Source: Akkermansiaceae bacterium (GTDB lineage Bacteria; Verrucomicrobiota; Verrucomicrobiia; Verrucomicrobiales; Akkermansiaceae). Taken from it: 48,330 nt of DNA. Shown one piece after another: positions 26,608 to 34,561 of this stretch. The notes beneath the pieces were generated by a model that did not search any database, was not told the DNA's origin, and saw only the letters and a program-made list of their open reading frames with translations. Every line of letters begins with the position of its first letter. Position 1 is the stretch's first letter. The position numbers and the translations under genes were made by a program. The stretch lies in NCBI GenBank assembly GCA_903908495.1, contig CAIVSK010000336.1, forward strand, positions 1 to 48,330. The letters run 5' to 3'.

Positions 26608-28641
26608 ATGAATCTTCGCATCACCGTACTGCTGCTTATCAGCATCTTCTTTGCCGTGTTGCTGGGTATCGGGTGGTTCCAGCACGTGATCTTGATGCGG
26701 ATGCATCAAGAAAGCATCCATGAAATATTGGTGGCGTCCAAATACGAAGTGACGGCTTTGCATGCCCAAGTCGCATTCAAGAAACAGGTCCAGGAATGGA
26801 AGAACGTGCTGATCCGCGGTCACAACCCGGCCGACCGGGCGAAGTACTGGGATTCGTTCTTGGCGGAGGAGATGCGGACTCGCGGGCTGGTGGAGGAAAT
26901 TGCGCGGAGTTTTCCGTCCTCCTCGCGGATCGGTGTCGTGGCCAAGGGGTTTCTGGACGAGCACCGGAAAATGGGGAACAAGTATCGGACCGCGCTGACT
27001 GCATTCAGTGATGGCTCGGACCTAGCCTACCAGCGGTCCGACGCCTTGGTGCGGGGGCAGGATCGGAAACCGACCGATTTGTTTGATACCGTCGTGGATC
27101 TGGTAGCGGAGGAACGAGCCAAAACGATCCAACGGACCGACACGGAAATGGCGCAGAAAGAGCGGTGGTCGCGCTGGTACGCCTTTGGCACCGCTGGCAC
27201 GGCAATGCTGGTGCTCCTGCTGGCCATGTCCAAATGGATCACCAAGCCGGTCAATGAAGCCATCCGCCAGGCACGCAGTATCGCCAACGGCGATCTGGAT
27301 ATCAGGATCAAAGAAGGCCCCATCCGCGAATTGCGCAATTTGCAACATGCGCTCAACAGCATGGCGACCCAAATCAAAGCCAGTTATGCGAGCATCGCGG
27401 CGTCCAACCGGGAGTTGGTCATCGCCCGCGACAGCGCCATCGAATCGTCCCACCTCAAGAGCCAATTCCTGACGAACATGAGTCACGAAATCCGCACCCC
27501 CTTGAACGGCGTCATCGGCATGACCCATTTGTTGTTGGCCAGCTCGCTCAGCGACGAGCAGCGCAGGTATGCCCAGATGGTCCACTCCAGCGGGGAAATC
27601 CTCATCAAGCTCATCAACGACATCCTGGATCTTGCCAAAATCGAAGCCGGCAAGCTCGACTTGGAAATCCTGGACTTCAACCTGCCCGACCTGCTGCATG
27701 AACTTGATGGACTGCTGGCGCTGCATGCCCGTGGCAAGGGTCTCCAATTCAGTTGCACCGTCGCCCCGGGCACGCCGGCCCGACTGCGTGGCGATCCTAA
27801 CCGGTTGCGGCAAGTGTTGCTCAATTTGGCCGGCAATGCCATCAAATTCACCCCGCAGGGCGAGGTTGCCGTACATGCCAGCGTGGTCTCGGCCAGCGCC
27901 ACGAGCATCGTCATACGCTTTGTGGTGCGGGATACGGGCATCGGCATTCCGGCGGACAAACAGGCGTTGCTGTTCAGGAACTTCAGTCAGGTGGATGCCT
28001 CGACGACCCGGCATTACGGCGGCTCGGGTCTGGGTTTGGTCATCTCCAAACAACTCGTCGACCTCATGGACGGCGAAATCGGTGTCACGAGTGTTGTGGG
28101 TCACGGTTCGGAGTTTTGGTTCGCCGTTCGTTTTGATACCGGTAAGCAGCCCATCCAATCGTGCGAACCGCTGACATTGGCGACCAGGCACAGCCACTGG
28201 CCGCCCGTGCGGGTGTTGCTGGCCGAAGACAACCTCATCAACCAAAAGGTGGCCATTGGCCTGCTGCAACCTTTCGGGCTGCAGGTGGACGTGGTGGTCA
28301 ACGGCTCGGAAGCAGTTCAAGCCCTTGCCAGCCACTCCTATGCACTGGTTCTCATGGACATGCAGATGCCCGGGATGGGCGGCTTGGAAGCCACCCGCTT
28401 GATCCGCGGCCCGCTCTCCGCAGTGACCAACCGGCAGGTGCCGATCATCGCAATGACCGCCAATGCCATGCAAAACGACCGCCGGCATTGTATGGACGCC
28501 GGGATGAATGACTTTCTTGCCAAGCCGCTCAACCCGCACATGCTTGCAACCATGCTGCAACAATGGCTGCCCTGCGATCCCGTGGCCACGTGCGAGCCGG
28601 AAGGATTGGGGTCCACAGGGCACCCAGACGTTCAACCGTAA
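26608..28641 (+). CDS. Hybrid sensor histidine kinase with C-terminal receiver domain
   Basis: 677 residues. The ATG at 26608 begins the first membrane helix (about 5-25) and is preferred to an in-frame TTG at 26554. A helical sensor region follows (about 30-188), then a second membrane helix (about 190-211), HAMP (about 212-265), HisKA with phospho-acceptor His293 in NMSHEIRTPLNG, HATPase with DTGIGIP and GGSGLGL, and a receiver domain with LAEDN and phospho-acceptor Asp584 in LMDMQMPG. No HPt domain is present, so the phosphate must go to a separate relay protein. Its last 10 bases overlap the end of the convergent pstB2 gene. Position next to phosphate genes suggests, but does not prove, a phosphate signal. 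No cognate DNA-binding regulator is seen nearby. Confidence 0.9.
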   Translation: MNLRITVLLLISIFFAVLLGIGWFQHVILMRMHQESIHEILVASKYEVTALHAQVAFKKQVQEWKNVLIRGHNPADRAKYWDSFLAEEMRTRGLVEEIARSFPSSSRIGVVAKGFLDEHRKMGNKYRTALTAFSDGSDLAYQRSDALVRGQDRKPTDLFDTVVDLVAEERAKTIQRTDTEMAQKERWSRWYAFGTAGTAMLVLLLAMSKWITKPVNEAIRQARSIANGDLDIRIKEGPIRELRNLQHALNSMATQIKASYASIAASNRELVIARDSAIESSHLKSQFLTNMSHEIRTPLNGVIGMTHLLLASSLSDEQRRYAQMVHSSGEILIKLINDILDLAKIEAGKLDLEILDFNLPDLLHELDGLLALHARGKGLQFSCTVAPGTPARLRGDPNRLRQVLLNLAGNAIKFTPQGEVAVHASVVSASATSIVIRFVVRDTGIGIPADKQALLFRNFSQVDASTTRHYGGSGLGLVISKQLVDLMDGEIGVTSVVGHGSEFWFAVRFDTGKQPIQSCEPLTLATRHSHWPPVRVLLAEDNLINQKVAIGLLQPFGLQVDVVVNGSEAVQALASHSYALVLMDMQMPGMGGLEATRLIRGPLSAVTNRQVPIIAMTANAMQNDRRHCMDAGMNDFLAKPLNPHMLATMLQQWLPCDPVATCEPEGLGSTGHPDVQP

Positions 28642-29408
28642 CGTCCTTCGATGTATTCGGTGGTCCTCGGGTCCTTGGGGTTAACGAACAATTCCGCAGT
28701 GCGTGAGTGTTCGATGAGTTCGCCCATCAGCATGAAAATGCATTCGTCGCTGGTGCGGCGTGCCTGCGCCATGTTGTGGGTCACGATGACGATGGTGTAG
28801 CGGCCCTTGAGTGCGAACATCAACTCCTCAATGCCGCGGGTGCCCTCGACGTCGAGCGCGGAGCAAGGCTCGTCCATCAGGATGATCTCCGGCTTGAGTG
28901 GGAGCAGACGGGCGATGCAGAGCTTTTGCTGCTGCTCCAATTGCAGGCCCGTGGCACGCTGATTGAGACGATCCTTGAGGTCTTTCCAGAGCCCCACTTC
29001 GGTGAGCGCCTTTTCAACGGCTTCATCGAGCGAGGCGCGGGTCAGGCGGCTGTGTCCATTGTGAATCCTAAGGCCGAAGACCACGTTTTCGAAAATCGAA
29101 ATGGGCAGTGGATTGGGCCGCTGAAACACCATTCCAACCGACTTGCGCAGTTCCACCAACGCAACATCCGGGTCATATATGTTTTTGCCTAGCAGCTTGA
29201 TCTCGCCCTGGGTGGAGACGTAGCCATAGCGCTCGTTGACGCGGTTGAAGCAACGCAGAAGCGTGGTCTTGCCGCAACCGGACGGGCCGATGAGCGAGGT
29301 GATGAGTCCGTGCTTGATCTCGACGTTGATGTCTATGAGTGCCTGGAACTTGGCATACCAGAGGCTCAGGTTACGGGTGGTGATGCTGAATGCCGGAGAG
29401 TCGCTCAT
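28632..29408 (-). CDS. pstB: PstB-type phosphate transporter ATPase 2, with degenerate ABC signature
   Basis: 258 residues, last gene of the pst operon, 15 bases after pstB1. Walker A (GPSGCGKT, 41-48), Q-loop (Gln96 in VFQRPNP), Walker B with catalytic Glu180 (LMDEP) and switch His211 (VTHNM) are all intact. The ABC signature expected as LSGGQQQR reads LQLEQQQK (155-162), so it cannot cap the ATP site of a partner in the normal way. In an ABC dimer each ATP site combines the Walker motifs of one subunit with the signature of the other, so a PstB2 homodimer should not hydrolyse ATP well. The defect is exactly complementary to that of PstB1. The 3' end overlaps the convergent kinase gene by 10 bases. 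Confidence 0.92.
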   Translation of the reverse strand: MSDSPAFSITTRNLSLWYAKFQALIDINVEIKHGLITSLIGPSGCGKTTLLRCFNRVNERYGYVSTQGEIKLLGKNIYDPDVALVELRKSVGMVFQRPNPLPISIFENVVFGLRIHNGHSRLTRASLDEAVEKALTEVGLWKDLKDRLNQRATGLQLEQQQKLCIARLLPLKPEIILMDEPCSALDVEGTRGIEELMFALKGRYTIVIVTHNMAQARRTSDECIFMLMGELIEHSRTAELFVNPKDPRTTEYIEGRYG

Positions 29409-29423
29409 TTGCAGTTTTCTTTC

Positions 29424-30185
29424 TCAACCGAAAATCCCCAAAACGTAATCGCGCGTCCGTTGGTCCTTGGGTTGATCGCCGAATATGACGTCATTGTCGG
29501 CCAATTCGATGATTTCGCCATTCCAGAGGAACATCGTGCGGTCGGCCAAGCGCCGCGCCTGCTGGGTTAGGTTGGTGACGAGAATGATCGTCATCTCCTT
29601 GCGCAATTCCTTCAGCACTTCCTCAATGCGCATCGTGGTCACTGGGTCGATGGCGATGGAGAATTCGTCGAGACAGAGGACCTCCGGTTGGTGCGAGAGG
29701 GCGCGGGCGATGGTCAGGCGCTGTTGCTGGCCGCCGGAGAGTTTGGTGCCGAGCGAATCCAAGCGGTCCTTCACTTCATCCCACAGCGCGGACTGGCGGA
29801 GGCATTGCTCGACGATGGGGTCGAGTTCGCTCTTCTTTGTCATTCCAGCACACCGCGGAGCGAAGGCCACATTGTTGTAAATGCTGATAGGCAGCCCCAC
29901 CGGCAAGGGCGCGACCATCCCAATCTTACGGCGGAGGTTGTAGAGATCCTTCACCTTGCGCACGTCCTGGCCGTCCACCTTGATGGTGCCGGAAACCGTG
30001 GCGTCGGTGCTTTGCTCGATGGTACGATTCAAGCAGCGAAGCAACGAGGTCTTGGCGGACTGGGCCGGACCGATGACGCCAAAGATTTCGTTGCGGTGGA
30101 TATCAAACGTGACGCCGTGGATGACCTCCTTGGTTCCGAAGGCAAGGCGCAGGTCACGGACTTCGATGTGTTTGTCAGGGGTCAT
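29424..30185 (-). CDS. pstB: PstB-type phosphate transporter ATPase 1, with degenerate Walker A, Q- and H-loops
   Basis: 253 residues, starting 6 bases after the pstA stop. It aligns along its whole length with PstB. The signature is perfect (LSGGQQQR, 149-156), but the nucleotide-binding side is damaged. Walker A reads GPAQSAKT (39-46), replacing both loop glycines; the Q-loop Gln is Pro93 (MVAPLP); the switch His is Asn205 (VTNLT). Walker B keeps Glu174 (LCLDEF). All losses affect the ATP site built on this subunit, while the part it lends to the partner site is preserved. The frame is intact with no stops, so this is selected divergence rather than decay. It is predicted to be the non-catalytic half of a PstB1-PstB2 heterodimer. 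Confidence 0.92.
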   Translation of the reverse strand: MTPDKHIEVRDLRLAFGTKEVIHGVTFDIHRNEIFGVIGPAQSAKTSLLRCLNRTIEQSTDATVSGTIKVDGQDVRKVKDLYNLRRKIGMVAPLPVGLPISIYNNVAFAPRCAGMTKKSELDPIVEQCLRQSALWDEVKDRLDSLGTKLSGGQQQRLTIARALSHQPEVLCLDEFSIAIDPVTTMRIEEVLKELRKEMTIILVTNLTQQARRLADRTMFLWNGEIIELADNDVIFGDQPKDQRTRDYVLGIFG

Positions 30186-30191
30186 CGGGAG

Positions 30192-31097
30192 TTACCATTT
30201 TTTCCGGTTGCGGAGCCAGACGCGAAGGATGATGGCGGCGGCGTTGACCACCAGCACCAGGCCTAACAGAACGACCGCGGTGGCAAAAGGAATCGACTCC
30301 CTCACGCCGGGCACCTGCGTCGAGATATTGTAGAGGTGGGTGGAGAGGGCCATGCACTGCTCGTCGAGACGGTAGGGAAAGAGATCGCCTTTTTGCACGG
30401 CTTTGAAGTAGATGGCACCCGTGAACATGACCGGCGCGGTTTCACCGGCGGCGCGGCTGACTTGCAGAATCACGCCGGTGAGGATTCCGCTGATGGAATT
30501 GGGCAGGACGATGGCTCTGATGGTTTGCCAGCGGGTGGCACCGACATTCCAGCAAGCCTCGCGGAAAGTGCGCGGCACGCTGGCCAACGACTCGCGCGTG
30601 CTGGCGATGATGACCGGCAGGGTCATGATGGCCAGAGTGAGTGAGGCGGAGATGATTGAGCAGCCGAATTTGGCGGCATAGACGAACGCACCGAGGCCGA
30701 AGAGTGCGTGCACGATGCTAGGGACACCCGCCAGATTGATCACGGCAAGGTTGATGATCCGGTTGAACCAGTTCTCCTTGGCATATTCGTTGAGATAGAC
30801 GGCAGCCAGAATGCCGATCGGCGCGGATACGGCCAACGAGATGAAGACGAGATAAATGGTGCCGACGAAGGCCGGCCAGATGCCGCCATCTTTGATGCCG
30901 CGAATCGGCACGTCGAGGATGAATCCCACACTCAACGAGGGCCAGGCGCGCTGGATGAGGTAGCCGAGAATGAGCAGCAGGGGCACAATCATCGATGCCG
31001 ACATGATGCGGAAAATCCACTTGGCGATTGCTTCCTGGCAAAGCTTGCGCCGCACCATCGGGGTTTCGGTAAACCTCTTGTTAGGATCGGCGTTCAT
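30192..31097 (-). CDS. pstA: Phosphate ABC transporter permease PstA
   Basis: 301 residues. The start overlaps the pstC stop (ATGA). Six membrane helices are evident, the first at about residues 33-52. The cytoplasmic coupling loop carries FREACWNVGATRWQ, the EAA-type motif that docks on the ATPases. With PstC it forms the membrane channel for phosphate from PstS. Two different ATPase genes follow immediately; asymmetric PstA and PstC could each pair with a specific one. Confidence 0.95.
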   Translation of the reverse strand: MNADPNKRFTETPMVRRKLCQEAIAKWIFRIMSASMIVPLLLILGYLIQRAWPSLSVGFILDVPIRGIKDGGIWPAFVGTIYLVFISLAVSAPIGILAAVYLNEYAKENWFNRIINLAVINLAGVPSIVHALFGLGAFVYAAKFGCSIISASLTLAIMTLPVIIASTRESLASVPRTFREACWNVGATRWQTIRAIVLPNSISGILTGVILQVSRAAGETAPVMFTGAIYFKAVQKGDLFPYRLDEQCMALSTHLYNISTQVPGVRESIPFATAVVLLGLVLVVNAAAIILRVWLRNRKKW

Positions 31098-32041
31098 TGT
31101 TTCTTGATGCCGCGGATGGCGAGGTCGGCGGCCAGGTTGACGAAAAATGTGATGACGAAAAGCAGCACTCCGGTGAGGAAGAGCACGCGGTAATGATCGG
31201 AATCGGCGGGCGCTTCACCCAATTCGGCGGCGATGTTCGCGGTGAGTGTGCGCACCGAGTCGAGGACGCTGTGAGGGACATGCACCGCGTGGCCGGTGGC
31301 CATGAGCACGGCCATCGTCTCGCCGACGCCACGCCCCACGCCAAGCAAAACCGCGGCGAGCAGGCCGTTCTTGGCAGCGGGCAGCAGCACGCGCCACGTC
31401 AATTGCCACTTGGTCACACCCAGCGCGATGGCCGCCTCGCGATAGGAATCGGGCACGGCCTTGAGCGCATCCTCGCCGATGGACACGATGATGGGCACGC
31501 TCATTAATGCGATGATGATGCCGGCGTTGAGGACGTTGACCCCGACGGCGGCGCCCGTGAATTGCACGATGAGCTTGCTCATGACCGTGAGCCCGATGAA
31601 GCCCCACACGACCGACGGGATGGCGGCGAGCAATTCGATGACGATTTTGAGTGTTTCCTTGACTTTCGGGCCGCAGAACTCGGAGAGATAGATGGCCGCG
31701 CCCAGGCCGAAGGGAACGGCGATGAGCATTGCCACCCCGGTGACCGCAAAGGTGCCGGCGATCATGGCCAACACGCCGTAACGGACGTTCACTTCCGATG
31801 TCGGATACCACTCGGTGCTGAAAAGAAACTGACCGAGGTTGAATCTGCCGGAAAACAGGACCGGAGCCGCCTCCTTGAAGACGAAGATGAAAATGCTCAG
31901 GACGAAAATGATCGCGCTGATCCCGCACAAATAAATCAGGACAGTGAGCAACCGCTCGCCCAACACCGCCCACAGCGGGCGGGTGGCTTGGCGCACGGCG
32001 AAGCTGAAACCGGGGGATTTTCGCGGGGCAGGAACAGGCAT
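31094..32041 (-). CDS. pstC: Phosphate ABC transporter permease PstC
   Basis: 315 residues from the ATG at 32041. The frame is open to a TTG at 32101, which would add 20 residues; the later ATG gives a usual PstC N-terminus (short basic tail, then a helix at about 30-55). The large outer loop, six main helices and the coupling loop YREAAIALGVTKWQ fit PstC. The gene overlaps pstA by 4 bases. A 98-base gap separates it from pstS, the largest in the operon, and contains no terminator. Confidence 0.94.
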   Translation of the reverse strand: MPVPAPRKSPGFSFAVRQATRPLWAVLGERLLTVLIYLCGISAIIFVLSIFIFVFKEAAPVLFSGRFNLGQFLFSTEWYPTSEVNVRYGVLAMIAGTFAVTGVAMLIAVPFGLGAAIYLSEFCGPKVKETLKIVIELLAAIPSVVWGFIGLTVMSKLIVQFTGAAVGVNVLNAGIIIALMSVPIIVSIGEDALKAVPDSYREAAIALGVTKWQLTWRVLLPAAKNGLLAAVLLGVGRGVGETMAVLMATGHAVHVPHSVLDSVRTLTANIAAELGEAPADSDHYRVLFLTGVLLFVITFFVNLAADLAIRGIKKQ

Positions 32042-32139
32042 GGTAAGATCTTCGGGCGCGAATGAGTCACAATTCACCGCGCCGACAGGCATCAGAGCCA
32101 AGCGGCGCGGCGCGGGATTTCACGGCCATGGGACGCCAA

Positions 32140-33054
32140 TCACTTCTTGCGCAGTTCCGGGGCAAGTGGCACATAGCCGCTCTGCTCGACGATTTTCTGG
32201 CCGGCGTCGGTCATGGTCCAGTTGATATACTCGGCGACCTCGCCCGTCGGTTCACCCAGAGTATAGACCTGCAGGGAGCGGGCGATGGGATAGCTCTTAT
32301 TGAGTGTGTTGGCGACGCTGGGTTCGATGGCCGGGTCACCACTCTTCGTGGAAACCTTCAACATCTTGACCTTGCCGGGTTCGTTGTAGCCCATGCCGCT
32401 GTAGCCGATGGCCCCGATGGTGCCCGCAACCAGTTCCACCACTTCCTTCGAGCCGTTCATATCCCGCGAGCCTAACTTGAAGTCCTTGTTTTTGAGCACG
32501 TGCTCCCGCAGAAACTCGTAAGTGCCGGAGCTGGACTGGCGGCTGACGCGGATGATCTCGTCGCTGCCCGCTGGCATCTTGATGCCCAGGTCGGACCACT
32601 TGGTGATGGAGCCACCTTCCTTGTAAATCTCGGCGATTTGTTCGGTGGAGATTTCGTTGATCGGGTTGTCCTTGTGAACGTAGATGCCCAGCGCATCGTA
32701 GCCGATAATGAATTCCTTGGGGTCCTTGCCACTGGCCTTCTTGGCCTGCTCGATTTCCGCGGGCTTCATGTTGCGGCTGGCGTCGGCGATGTCAGTGGTT
32801 CCCTTGATGAGGGCAGCGATGCCCACGCCAGAGCCGCCGCCGGAAACTTCGATTTCCACTGCGGGTTTGACCTTTTTGTATTCCATGGCCCAGTCTCCGG
32901 CGAGGTTCACCATGGTGTCCGAGCCTTTAACCTGAATGGCGGCTTTCTTGTCCCCTGCGGATTTCCCGCCGCAACCGGTGAGCAGGAAGCTTGCCGACAG
33001 ACAGGTCACGGCACCCACGCGGGTACTCCAGTTCAAAATATGTTTCTTGGTCAT
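32140..33054 (-). CDS. pstS: Phosphate-binding lipoprotein PstS
   Basis: 304 residues. The signal peptide ends in a lipobox LLTGC with Cys28 as the lipidation site, so the protein is tethered to a membrane rather than free in the periplasm. The mature part begins with a phosphate-binding loop (KGSDTM), then SGGGSGVGI and SRQSSSGTYE, the three phosphate-contacting segments of PstS-like proteins. Its start lies inside the phoU stop (ATGA), so it is translationally coupled to phoU, an unusual order because in the best-known operons phoU is last. Confidence 0.93.
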   Translation of the reverse strand: MTKKHILNWSTRVGAVTCLSASFLLTGCGGKSAGDKKAAIQVKGSDTMVNLAGDWAMEYKKVKPAVEIEVSGGGSGVGIAALIKGTTDIADASRNMKPAEIEQAKKASGKDPKEFIIGYDALGIYVHKDNPINEISTEQIAEIYKEGGSITKWSDLGIKMPAGSDEIIRVSRQSSSGTYEFLREHVLKNKDFKLGSRDMNGSKEVVELVAGTIGAIGYSGMGYNEPGKVKMLKVSTKSGDPAIEPSVANTLNKSYPIARSLQVYTLGEPTGEVAEYINWTMTDAGQKIVEQSGYVPLAPELRKK

Positions 33055-34181
33055 TGGATGGGCTGGTTGTTGATGGTTGGTTGGTTGGTGTTCTCTCCGA
33101 GAATGGCGCCGACGAGGTCGCTGATTTGCTCGCGAATGAATTGGAAGGCGCTTGCGTAGGCGGCGCTCACTTCGGCGTGGGTTCCCTGGACCTGCGAGGG
33201 GTCACTTACGCTCCAGTCGAGGAAGACCTCCTTGCGCGGCTTGCGTGGGAAGGCTTTCCTGGCTTCCGGCGCCAGCACGACGATGACGTGATAGTGGTCC
33301 AGATTGGGCACTTGATTGAGCGCCTTGGGCACCATGCGCGCCACATCGAGCCCCTGTTCCTTCATGAAACTAACGGTCATCGGATCGATCGGCCGCGGAT
33401 CCAGGCCGGCGCTGCTGAAAATGAATTTTGGCTGGTTGAGCGAAACAGCGATGGCCTCGGCCATTTGGCTGCAGCAGGAGTTATGTTCATCGACGAACAA
33501 CATCCGAAACGCCTCCGCGCCGGCGTGTCTCACGTACTCACCAGTACACATGTAGAGCGTCTCCATGCAGATATTGCGGGCGAGGTCTGAGACACGCTCA
33601 AGCCGGCGGCTTATCATCACGAGCGGATTGAGTGCATCGAAGGGCAGCTTGTTCTCGCGGAAGAGGGCGATGAGATCGCTGTTCAACTTGCTCTTGAGCA
33701 AATCCACGGCATGCTCGATTTCAATGGTCGTGCGGGCCAGGTCAGCGTCTTGATTCACAAACGCCAGGGTCGCGTCGCGCAGCATCGGAATGGAGAGGTC
33801 GGCAATTTCCTGGAAGCGATCGATGGGAACCTCCGCAGACAGATCCAGCAGCTTGAGCGTCTGCCGCGCGATGCTCTCGGCGCAATCTCCCACGCGTTCC
33901 AGTTCGAGATTGACCTTGATGGTGGCATAGGCGAAGCGCAGGAGGCTGGCCACCGGTTGCTGGCGGACGATGAACTCCAGGCAAAGGCGGTCCACTTCCC
34001 GTTCCAACTCGTCGATGTACTGGTCGCGCAGGATGATTGCATAGGCGGTCTGGCGATTGCGCCCGGCCAGAGCCTTGACGCAATCCCTAAGGGCCTTTTC
34101 GCCGAGCACGGACATTTCGGTGAGTTTGCCGCGGATGCGGCCAACCTCACGCTGCAACGATTCCTCTAGGTGTGTTGACAT
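33051..34181 (-). CDS. phoU: PhoU fused to an ArsC/low-molecular-weight phosphatase domain with a dead active site
   Basis: 376 residues; normal PhoU is about 220-240. Residues about 1-220 contain the two PhoU repeats (LERVGDCAESIAR and LERVSDLARNI, each with the conserved E-x-x-x-D metal-binding pattern). Residues about 225-365 are an arsenate reductase/LMW-phosphatase fold: MLFVDEHNSCCSQMAEA aligns with the usual LFVCTGNSCRSQMAEA. The nucleophilic Cys is Asp231 and the phosphate-binding Arg is Cys237, so CX5R chemistry is lost while the fold and the downstream SQMAEA helix are kept. A later LDWSVSDPSQVQG matches the region that normally carries the general acid (DP). The domain may bind phosphate or arsenate as a sensor. 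First gene of the operon, overlapping pstS by 4 bases. Confidence 0.93.
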   Translation of the reverse strand: MSTHLEESLQREVGRIRGKLTEMSVLGEKALRDCVKALAGRNRQTAYAIILRDQYIDELEREVDRLCLEFIVRQQPVASLLRFAYATIKVNLELERVGDCAESIARQTLKLLDLSAEVPIDRFQEIADLSIPMLRDATLAFVNQDADLARTTIEIEHAVDLLKSKLNSDLIALFRENKLPFDALNPLVMISRRLERVSDLARNICMETLYMCTGEYVRHAGAEAFRMLFVDEHNSCCSQMAEAIAVSLNQPKFIFSSAGLDPRPIDPMTVSFMKEQGLDVARMVPKALNQVPNLDHYHVIVVLAPEARKAFPRKPRKEVFLDWSVSDPSQVQGTHAEVSAAYASAFQFIREQISDLVGAILGENTNQPTINNQPIQ

Positions 34182-34526
34182 GCTGGCATCAATTCTGTTC
34201 TGACCTGGCGTCGGGGAAGTGTGTTTACCAGGGGCGGGCTTGTTCTTTGTGGGGGCGAATGGGAAAGGAGGTGGATGAATTTTGCAATTGGGGGGGGGGT
34301 GCTAGATTCGCACCATCCCTCGCGGGGAGGCTAGCGCTCCACTCCCCATTGTCGAGATTGTTTTTGAATGCATGCCCGGGAACTTGGGTGTAAGACATGC
34401 AAAAAAGGGGGGGCCTACCGTCGTGGGCCGCTGCCAGCACATCGAAGTTTGTCTCGCCGTGAGACCGGACACCATATGCGGCAATGAGATTTCCAATCAA
34501 CCAAGGCTCGGCATCGGACTCACCCA

Positions 34527-34546
34527 ATGTGACGAAATTGTCACAT
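34527..34546. promoter_or_regulatory. Perfect palindrome ATGTGAC-GAAATT-GTCACAT
   Basis: Seven-base arms around a 6-base spacer. It resembles a CRP/FNR-type site, but with 8 rather than 6 bases between TGTGA and TCACA. It lies about 350 bases upstream of phoU and 15 bases before the glycosyltransferase relic. Related sites occur at 26535-26550 and 9822-9837. Confidence 0.45.
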
Positions 34547-34561
34547 GCGGCTCCCCAATGG

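Noticed and set aside
29424-30185. PstB1 as a pseudogene
   Set aside because: The frame is intact, the signature and Walker B Glu are preserved, and every lost residue belongs to the same ATP site while its partner PstB2 has lost the matching signature; this is ordered specialisation, not random decay.
34182-34300. An E. coli-type Pho box upstream of phoU
   Set aside because: No pair of CTGTCA-like 7-mers with 4-base spacing was found.
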